Part shown: in pieces, positions 6,466 to 10,962 of the stretch
How the letters are laid out: the number at the start of each line of letters is the position of its first letter
Numbering within the stretch: the stretch's first letter is position 1
From: Actinomycetes bacterium
GTDB taxonomy: Bacteria; Actinomycetota; Acidimicrobiia; Acidimicrobiales; UBA8190
Direction of reading: 5' to 3'
DNA length: 10,962 bases
Assembly (NCBI GenBank): GCA_021779775.1
Contig: JAJYAB010000036.1
Location: 1 to 10,962, forward strand
Notes under the pieces: generated by a model
Seen by the model: only the letters and a program-made list of their open reading frames with translations
What the model was told of the DNA's origin: nothing
Databases searched by the model: none
Translations under genes and position numbers: made by a program

Positions 6466-7955
6466 TGCTCGTGGACACCGCTGCAGTCGCAACGCTCGAC
6501 GCCGGCATGCCCGGCGAACGTTCCGCCGGCCCGGCCCCAGGGCCGCGCCATGCCTCGGGCCCTGGGTTCGACGGGATGCTGACCGCCGCCGCCGCCGGCG
6601 TGCCCGCACCACCGGCACCACCGGCAGCTTCGCCCTCGTCGGTGCCGGCCTCGACGCCGGCGGGGTCGTCCAGCTCGGCGGCGGGGTCGCCCAGCTCGGC
6701 GCCGGGGTCGTCCAGCTCGGCGCCGGTCTCGACGGGTGCTACAGCGCCGGACTCGTTGCAGACCTCGTCGACAGGCCACGGGTCGGGTGCCGGCGACGGC
6801 ACGGCACTCCCAGGCGACGGCCAGCGCCCGGCCGGAGCGGCACCCGGCCCGGCCGGAGCGGCACCCGGCTCGGCCGGCAGCTCCCCGGCAGGAGCGGAGC
6901 GCCCCGCAGTAACGGAACCTACGGTGGACGTTGCATTCCGCAGCACGCCAGGATCTGCTGGCGCTGGGGGCACCGCCGGATCTGCTGGCGCTGGGGGCAC
7001 CGCCGGATCTGCTGGCGTTGGGGGCACTGCCGGGTCTGCCGGCGTTGGGGGCACTGCCGGGTCTGCCGGCACCCCCGATCCCGGCGTCGTCGATCCCAGT
7101 GCAGGTGCGGCAAGATCTGCCGCGACCCCGGCCTCCGCAGGAGGGCAGGCGGTCAGCAGCGGGCCGGTCGTCCCGGCCAGCGACACCGGCATCGCATCGG
7201 CGAGCCCGGCCGCTCCGGCGTCCCCGGCTCCTGGCTCCGGCGCGGCGTCCATGCAGATGGTCGCCGGTGCCGGCGGTTCGCTGCAGGTCGTGGACGGCGC
7301 CCCAGGTTCCGCCAGCCGGGCACCGGCGTCCGGGTCCGGTGGGTCAGCTGGTCAGACCCGCGGTGACGGGGCGTCTCCGTCGCCGGCCGTCCCGACGGCC
7401 GCTGGATCCAACGCCGCCCTGCCGGCCGCCGGATCCTTGGCGATAGGCGCTGCCCAACCAGCTGGGCTGGTGCCTGCAGCACCTGCCGTGCCGCAGGGCT
7501 CGCCCGCTGCCACGTCAGCCTCTGAAGTCCCCCAGCAGCTGGTGACGGTGCTGAGCCCGCTGGTGTCCTCTGGCAACGGGGTCCACCAGGTGACGATCGC
7601 CTTGCACCCCGAAGGTCTGGGCATGGTGACCGCTGCGGTGACCGTCGACGGCCACGACCTGCTCGTCCAGCTCAGTGCCGACACCCCCGAAGGCCGCCAG
7701 GCGCTCCAGCAAGGCCTGCCCGACCTGCGCCAGCAGCTGTCGGCCGACGGTCGGTCAGCCACCGTCGTGCTGGGCGACGGCCGTTCCGACCCGCGTGGAC
7801 CCGGCCAGGGCCTCGACGGCCGGAGCGGTCATCGGCAGGGCCAGCCACCGGCAGCGCTGTCCGCAGTGGGGGCCGCGGCGGGCGGCGACGATCCGGCTGG
7901 CACCACGATCTCCGACCATGGAGGCCGCCCCTCGCGGGTGGACCTCCGCCTGTGA
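6462..7955 (+). CDS. fliK: FliK, flagellar hook-length control protein
   Basis: FliK is a secreted ruler that measures hook length and then switches export from hook to filament substrates. The 497-aa product has a long Ala/Gly/Ser/Pro-rich, low-complexity N-terminal part (about 1-360) and a compact C-terminal Flg_hook domain (about 365-445). The diagnostic stretch is VTIALHPEGLGMVTAAVTVD (LHPEGLG from residue 381), followed by LLVQLSADTPEGRQAL and LPDLRQQLSADG. Three blocks of codon-multiple tandem repeats lie in the N-terminal part. The C-terminal tail after about residue 447 is again disordered-looking. The start at 6462 overlaps the hydrolase TGA and has a GGAGG site; the longer open frame upstream is a shadow of the hydrolase gene. 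Position before flgD and flgE agrees with FliK. The N-terminal part has no family signature of its own. Confidence 0.93.
   Translation: MMLVDTAAVATLDAGMPGERSAGPAPGPRHASGPGFDGMLTAAAAGVPAPPAPPAASPSSVPASTPAGSSSSAAGSPSSAPGSSSSAPVSTGATAPDSLQTSSTGHGSGAGDGTALPGDGQRPAGAAPGPAGAAPGSAGSSPAGAERPAVTEPTVDVAFRSTPGSAGAGGTAGSAGAGGTAGSAGVGGTAGSAGVGGTAGSAGTPDPGVVDPSAGAARSAATPASAGGQAVSSGPVVPASDTGIASASPAAPASPAPGSGAASMQMVAGAGGSLQVVDGAPGSASRAPASGSGGSAGQTRGDGASPSPAVPTAAGSNAALPAAGSLAIGAAQPAGLVPAAPAVPQGSPAATSASEVPQQLVTVLSPLVSSGNGVHQVTIALHPEGLGMVTAAVTVDGHDLLVQLSADTPEGRQALQQGLPDLRQQLSADGRSATVVLGDGRSDPRGPGQGLDGRSGHRQGQPPAALSAVGAAAGGDDPAGTTISDHGGRPSRVDLRL
6663..6725 (+). repeat. 21-bp x 3 tandem repeat in fliK (GSSSSAA-type heptapeptide)
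   Basis: Units 6663-6683, 6684-6704 and 6705-6725 encode GSSSSAA, GSPSSAP and GSSSSAP (FliK residues 68-88). The DNA is nearly identical between units, with only a few substitutions. It is in frame, so copy-number change lengthens or shortens the FliK linker without truncation. Confidence 0.9.
6828..6878 (+). repeat. 21-bp x 2.4 tandem repeat in fliK (PAGAAPG heptapeptide)
   Basis: Units 6828-6848 and 6849-6869 each encode PAGAAPG with identical DNA apart from the edges, followed by a degenerate third start (SAG). It is in frame within the FliK N-terminal region. Confidence 0.85.
6951..7071 (+). repeat. 27-bp x 4.5 tandem repeat in fliK (GSAG[AV]GGTA nonapeptide)
   Basis: Copies start at 6951, 6978, 7005 and 7032, with a partial copy from 7059. 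They encode GSAGAGGTA twice and GSAGVGGTA twice, then GSAGT. Copies 1 and 2 are identical; copies 3 and 4 carry a graded set of C-to-T changes, consistent with stepwise duplication. They cover FliK residues 164-199 plus a few more. The period is nine codons, so changes in copy number stay in frame. Confidence 0.96.
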
Positions 7956-7960
7956 GCCCG

Positions 7961-7965
7961 GGAGG
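7961..7965 (+). promoter_or_regulatory. Ribosome binding site GGAGG of flgD
   Basis: GGAGG lies six bases before the ATG at 7972, in the 16-nt gap after fliK. It fixes the flgD start and rejects the longer open frame that begins inside fliK. Confidence 0.8.
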
Positions 7966-7971
7966 CTGACC

Positions 7972-8394
7972 ATGACCACCATCGTTCCGACCGGATCGCC
8001 GACCCAAGCGACCCAAGCGCCCCAGGCGGCAGCAGCGGCGACCCAGGGCGGGGGGTTGAACCAGCTCGACAACACGCAGACCTTCCTGCAGCTGCTGGTG
8101 GCCCAGCTCCAGAACCAGGATCCGACCAATCCGGCGAACCCCACGCAGTTCATGAGCGAGATCGCCCAGCTGACGGCCGTGCAGTCGCAGACGACGCTCA
8201 ACGCCGAGGAGCAGACAGTGGCCGCCGACTCCATGATCGGCAAGTCGGTGCAGGGAGTGGCAGCGGGCGGAGCGAAGGTCGACGGCATCGTCACCAGCGT
8301 GCTGCTCAGCTCGTCGGGGCCGCCGACGCTGCAGGTCGGCACCGGAACGACGGCCCAGGACCTCGCGCTCACCGCCGTCCAGCAGGTGTCGTAG
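7972..8394 (+). CDS. flgD: FlgD, flagellar hook assembly cap protein (short form)
   Basis: FlgD caps the growing hook and directs FlgE subunits into place; it is exported by the flagellar type III apparatus and later discarded. The 140-aa product has a Thr/Gln/Ala-rich N-terminus with export-signal character, then the conserved FlgD N-domain FLQLLVAQLQNQDPTNPANP (from residue 38), FMSEIAQLTAVQSQ and MIGKSVQG, and ends in a short beta-rich segment with DGIVTSVLLSSSGPPTLQVG. It lacks room for the Ig-like insert of the roughly 230-aa enterobacterial protein and resembles the short Gram-positive type. The start is set by the GGAGG site and the end of fliK. The stop TAG is followed by the longest gap before flgE, so this may end the tightly coupled part of the operon. 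Confidence 0.95.
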   Translation: MTTIVPTGSPTQATQAPQAAAAATQGGGLNQLDNTQTFLQLLVAQLQNQDPTNPANPTQFMSEIAQLTAVQSQTTLNAEEQTVAADSMIGKSVQGVAAGGAKVDGIVTSVLLSSSGPPTLQVGTGTTAQDLALTAVQQVS

Positions 8395-8506
8395 GCGCCG
8401 TAGCCCACGACAGATCTCCGAGACGATCCACCCAGTACGGACTGGCATATCCAGTACCCATCGACCGGTCGGCATCGCAGACCGCAGGAAAAGGAAGGCA
8501 CCAACC
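8395..8506 (+). other. flgD-flgE intergenic region with small inverted repeat
   Basis: The region has 112 bp, lower in G+C than its surroundings. CCAGT (8432-8436), ACGG and ACTGG (8441-8445) form a 5-bp stem with a 4-base loop, and a third CCAGT at 8451-8455 could pair with the same ACTGG in an alternative hairpin. I see no convincing promoter boxes or coding sequence. It could be a leader or a regulator site acting on flgE; the evidence is weak. Confidence 0.35.
8491..8498 (+). promoter_or_regulatory. Ribosome binding site of flgE
   Basis: AAGGAAGG sits eight bases before the ATG at 8507 and is preceded by another AGGAAA. This purine-rich site is one of the strongest in the window, fitting the need for many hook subunits. 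Confidence 0.75.
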
Positions 8507-9811
8507 ATGGAACAGTCGCTTATCGCCGCCGTGTCCGGCATCGAGGCGAACCAGACGTATCTCGATGTGGTGGGCAGCAATATCGCCAACGCCAACACCA
8601 CCGGCTACAAGTCCGAGAGCGCCGTCTTTACCGATCTGCTCGCCGAGCAGGTGGCGGGTGCATCTGCTCCGCTGCCGGCAGGCCAGGGTGCCGGCATCAA
8701 CCCGGTGGCGGTCGGCTCGGGCGTGCGCATCGGGGCGGTCAGCAACGACCAGGCGCAGGGGACCTTGCAGCAGACCAACCAGCCGACGGACGTGGCCATC
8801 CAGGGCCAGGGCTTCTTCGTCGCGGTGGCCGGCGGCCAGCAGCTGTACACCCGGGCCGGTCACCTGGCCATCGATGCCAACGGCGACCTGTCGACCCCGA
8901 CCGGCGGCGTGATCCAGGGCTGGGAGGCGTCGAACCAGGGCGTTCTCGACACCAATGCCCCCACCACCGCCGTGACCATCCCGGCTGGCAAGGTCATGCA
9001 GGCGCAGCCGACGACCGAGCTGACGATGGGCGGCAACCTTCCGGCGTGGAACGGCAGCGGCACCCCGCCGGTGGTGACGACGTCCATGAACGCCTACGAC
9101 TCGTTGGGCGACACTGTCCCCGTCACGCTGACGTACACCGGCGTCGCCGGCACGGCCGACCAGTGGACGGTCCAGGGCAGCGTGCCCATCCCCAGCGGGG
9201 GGTCCACCACGCTGTGGACGACCCCACCGACCGTGGCGTTCTCGCCGACGACCGGGCAGGTATCGAGCATCACCGGGGCGACCACCAACGCCAACGGGTC
9301 GTTCTCGTTGCCGGTGAGCACGATGCCGTCGGGCTATCCGTTCCCGGCCGGCGACGTGTGGAACGTCAACTTCCCCGCTCCGGGCTCAGCGGGAGCGGTG
9401 ACCCAGTTCGCCGGCCAGCAGACGTTCGAAGCCGTCGGCCAGGACGGGAACGCCTCCGGGACGTTGGAGAGCTTCACGATCGGCAACGACGGCACCGTCA
9501 CCGGAGCGTTCTCCAACGGGCGCACCGAGCCGATCGCCCAGCTGGCCATGGCGGTCTTCGCCAACCCGGGCGGCTTGGCCGACCAGGGCAACCTCCTCTA
9601 CGCCGGCACCGCCAACTCCGGGCAGGCCACCATCGGCACGCCGGGCACCGGTGGGCGCGGCACGCTGGTGGGGGGATCACTCGAAGGATCGAACGTCGAC
9701 CTGGCCAGTCAGCTCACCGACCTCATCGTGGCCCAGGAGTCGTACCAGGCCAACACCAAGGTGGTGACCACCACGTCCCAGACGCTGCAGGCGCTGATGG
9801 CCATACCGTAG
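8507..9811 (+). CDS. flgE: FlgE, flagellar hook protein
   Basis: FlgE polymerises into the hook, the universal joint between rod and filament. The 434-aa product shows the conserved axial-protein N-terminus (MEQSLIAAVSGIEANQTYLD, then NIANANTTGYK at 25-35), QPTDVAIQGQGFFVA and YTRAGHLAIDANGDL, a long Thr/Gly/Ser-rich variable centre with TTSMNAYDSLGDTVPVTLTY, and the C-terminal signature EGSNVDLASQLTDLIVAQ (from residue 393) followed by ESYQANTKVVTTTSQTLQAL. This set separates FlgE from rod proteins FlgF/FlgG, although those share both ends; the position after flgD and the DSLG motif support FlgE. It has no Sec signal, as expected for an export-apparatus substrate. The start is supported by a strong ribosome site. 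A terminator-like hairpin begins 20 bases after its stop. Confidence 0.96.
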   Translation: MEQSLIAAVSGIEANQTYLDVVGSNIANANTTGYKSESAVFTDLLAEQVAGASAPLPAGQGAGINPVAVGSGVRIGAVSNDQAQGTLQQTNQPTDVAIQGQGFFVAVAGGQQLYTRAGHLAIDANGDLSTPTGGVIQGWEASNQGVLDTNAPTTAVTIPAGKVMQAQPTTELTMGGNLPAWNGSGTPPVVTTSMNAYDSLGDTVPVTLTYTGVAGTADQWTVQGSVPIPSGGSTTLWTTPPTVAFSPTTGQVSSITGATTNANGSFSLPVSTMPSGYPFPAGDVWNVNFPAPGSAGAVTQFAGQQTFEAVGQDGNASGTLESFTIGNDGTVTGAFSNGRTEPIAQLAMAVFANPGGLADQGNLLYAGTANSGQATIGTPGTGGRGTLVGGSLEGSNVDLASQLTDLIVAQESYQANTKVVTTTSQTLQALMAIP

Positions 9812-9831
9812 CCGGCAGTGCGGTTCGGGCC

Positions 9832-9867
9832 AGCCGGCCCCCGGAGGGTGGTCCTCCGGGGCCGGCT
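9832..9867 (+). terminator. GC-rich terminator-like hairpin after flgE
   Basis: The left arm AGCCGGCCCCCGGAGG (9832-9847) pairs with the right arm CCTCCGGGGCCGGCT (9853-9867) over 15 bp with one bulged C and a five-base loop GTGGT. It begins 20 bases after the flgE stop. No T-tract follows, which is common for hairpin terminators in high-GC actinobacteria but leaves partial read-through or RNA stabilisation possible. An 8-bp palindrome CGGGCCCG (9868-9875) directly follows. Confidence 0.8.
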
Positions 9868-9900
9868 CGGGCCCGGAGTGTGGCGCGCTGGGCGGCTCGC

Positions 9901-9928
9901 TCAAGGCAGGTCGCGGCAGCGCCGATAG
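9901..9928 (+). promoter_or_regulatory. Candidate sigma-28 (FliA/SigD-type) promoter for fliM
   Basis: GCCGATAG at 9921-9928 matches the flagellar sigma-28 -10 consensus GCCGATAA at 7 of 8 positions. Upstream, TCAA at 9901-9904 is a 3/4 match to the TAAA core, with 16 bases between instead of the usual 15. It sits about 75 bases before the fliM start and after a terminator hairpin, the expected place for a promoter. The -35 is weak and the call rests mostly on the -10 box. Confidence 0.45.
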
Positions 9929-10002
9929 TTCGAGGGTGACGCCAGGACGGCGTCGCAGCCCATCGGCCACGGAGCGGCCCGGACCCGGAGAGCCAGGTCA
10001 CC

Positions 10003-10962
10003 GTGACTCGAGTCGCCGCCGATGCCAGCACCGCCGAGACCCGGGTCCGGCCGTACGACTTCCAGCGCCAGGAGACCCTGGAGCGAGGGCGGCTGCGGCG
10101 GTTGAACCCGATCTTGGAGGTGCTGGCGCACCGGATCGGTGGTGCGCTCACCGCCATGATGCGGATGCCGGTGCGGGTCGAGGCCGGGCCGACCGACCAG
10201 GTTCGCTGGGAGGAGTACGCCAGCTCCCTCCCCGAGCCGACCTTCCTCACCAGCGCCATGGTCACCCCGCTCGGGGGACGCGTCGTCCTGCACCTCCCCG
10301 TTGCACTCTGCATGGCTGCGGTGGAGGTTCGGCTCGGCGGCAGCGGGACCACCCAGGTCGACGATCGACCGCTGACGGAGATCGAGCAGCTGCTGGTGGG
10401 CGAGGTGGCCAACGCCGCGCTGGACGAGATCCCCGCGGCGTTCGCACCGGTCCTCCCGCTCGGGCTCGGTGCCACGACGTCGGTGGCCAGCAGCATGTTC
10501 CTGCAGGTGGCCAAGCCGTCCGAGTACTGCGCGCTGATCACCCTGGCGTTCTCCATCGGTGACGGCGGTCCCATGCCCGCCAGCCTCTGCGTGCCGTTCA
10601 CCGTGCTGCTCCCGCTGGTCGACGCCGTCGAGCGCCTGGAGGACGTGGACGAGCCGGCGGCCAACGAGCACATGGTCGCCGAGGTGCGTGCCCGCCTGCT
10701 GGAGTGCACGGTCGAGCCGGCGGTGTGCTTCCCCGACGTGCCCCTGGCCAGTGACGAGATTCTGGGCCTCGCCCCCGGGGACGTCATCCCGCTGCACCGC
10801 GACCAGGGGCTTCCCCTGCTGCTGAGCGTCGCCGGCGTGCCGTACTGCGAGGTCGTCCCCATGGTGCGGGGCAAGCGGCTCGCCTGCATCGTCGTGGAGT
10901 CCGGGCACGAGGCGCCGCAGGCGGCGGTTCCGCTGGCCCTGGGCGACCACCCGTCCACCGAG
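10003..10962 (+). CDS. fliM: FliM, flagellar motor switch protein (3' end beyond window)
   Basis: FliM forms the middle of the C ring, binding FliG above and FliN below, and in most bacteria receives CheY-P. The 320 codons here cover almost the whole protein: VRPYDFQRQETLERGRLRRL (15-34), a CheC-like middle domain with the FliG-contact motif GGSG at 112-115 and RPLTEIEQLLVGEVANAAL, then a SpoA/FliN-like C-terminal domain with LAPGDVI (256-262). Start: the frame is closed by TGA at 9937-9939, and GTG at 10003 is the first usable start; the first in-frame ATG would cut into the conserved domain. AGGT four bases upstream and GGAG twelve bases upstream are weak ribosome sites. The N-terminus before VRPYDF has only 14 residues and no LSQ-x-EIDALL CheY-binding motif. 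No stop is reached before the window ends. Confidence 0.93.
   Translation, partial: MTRVAADASTAETRVRPYDFQRQETLERGRLRRLNPILEVLAHRIGGALTAMMRMPVRVEAGPTDQVRWEEYASSLPEPTFLTSAMVTPLGGRVVLHLPVALCMAAVEVRLGGSGTTQVDDRPLTEIEQLLVGEVANAALDEIPAAFAPVLPLGLGATTSVASSMFLQVAKPSEYCALITLAFSIGDGGPMPASLCVPFTVLLPLVDAVERLEDVDEPAANEHMVAEVRARLLECTVEPAVCFPDVPLASDEILGLAPGDVIPLHRDQGLPLLLSVAGVPYCEVVPMVRGKRLACIVVESGHEAPQAAVPLALGDHPSTE

Larger units (their letters stand above)
9812..10002 (+). other. flgE-fliM intergenic region
   Basis: This 191-bp region separates two transcription blocks. It holds the terminator-like hairpin (9832-9867), a sigma-28-like promoter candidate (9901-9928) and a leader of about 70 bases before the fliM GTG. 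The fliM frame is closed upstream by TGA at 9937-9939. I found no small gene in it. Confidence 0.7.

Noticed and set aside
8395..8506. Promoter for flgE
   Set aside because: I looked for sigma-28 and housekeeping -10/-35 boxes and found none with both elements and correct spacing.

Overview
This window is a stretch of a flagellar biogenesis operon from a very GC-rich bacterium, all on the + strand. The base composition, the almost exclusive use of G/C-ending codons, the short Gram-positive-type FlgD and a cell-wall hydrolase built into the operon suggest a flagellated actinobacterium. I cannot fix the class or genus from sequence alone.

Layout, left to right: the 3' end of fliE (rod/MS-ring adaptor), fliF (MS ring), a 17-bp tandem repeat array, fliG (rotor/switch), fliH (ATPase regulator/stator), fliI (export ATPase), fliJ (export chaperone/stalk), an NlpC/P60 + SLT dual-domain peptidoglycan hydrolase, fliK (hook-length control), flgD (hook cap), flgE (hook) and the 5' part of fliM (C-ring switch protein, running off the window and starting at GTG). 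From fliE to flgD the genes are packed with 1-nt gaps, ATGA (4-nt) overlaps, a 14-nt overlap and one 16-nt gap, so translational coupling is likely throughout. Looser spacing appears only before flgE (112 nt) and before fliM (191 nt). The gap before fliM holds a strong terminator-like hairpin and then a sigma-28-like -10 box.

The most unusual element lies between fliF and fliG. A 17-bp unit, ATGACGACGGTGCTCAC, occurs six times perfectly and a seventh time (16/17) as the first codons of fliG. Because 17 is not a multiple of 3 and the unit carries its own ATG and, across the joint, its own TGA, each copy is a six-codon mini-ORF (MTTVLT) whose stop overlaps the next copy's start by ATGA. The fliF stop feeds the first mini-ORF and the last mini-ORF's stop overlaps the fliG start. 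This is a possible seven-step termination-reinitiation relay in which copy number could set FliG output without ever breaking a frame.

Other points of interest are codon-multiple tandem repeats in fliH (charged hexapeptide tail) and fliK (three blocks in the ruler region), a FliM without the usual N-terminal CheY-binding motif, and a signal-peptide-less wall hydrolase that may be the FlgJ-like wall-penetration factor of this flagellum. No RNA genes, insertion sequences, CRISPR arrays or minus-strand genes could be supported.
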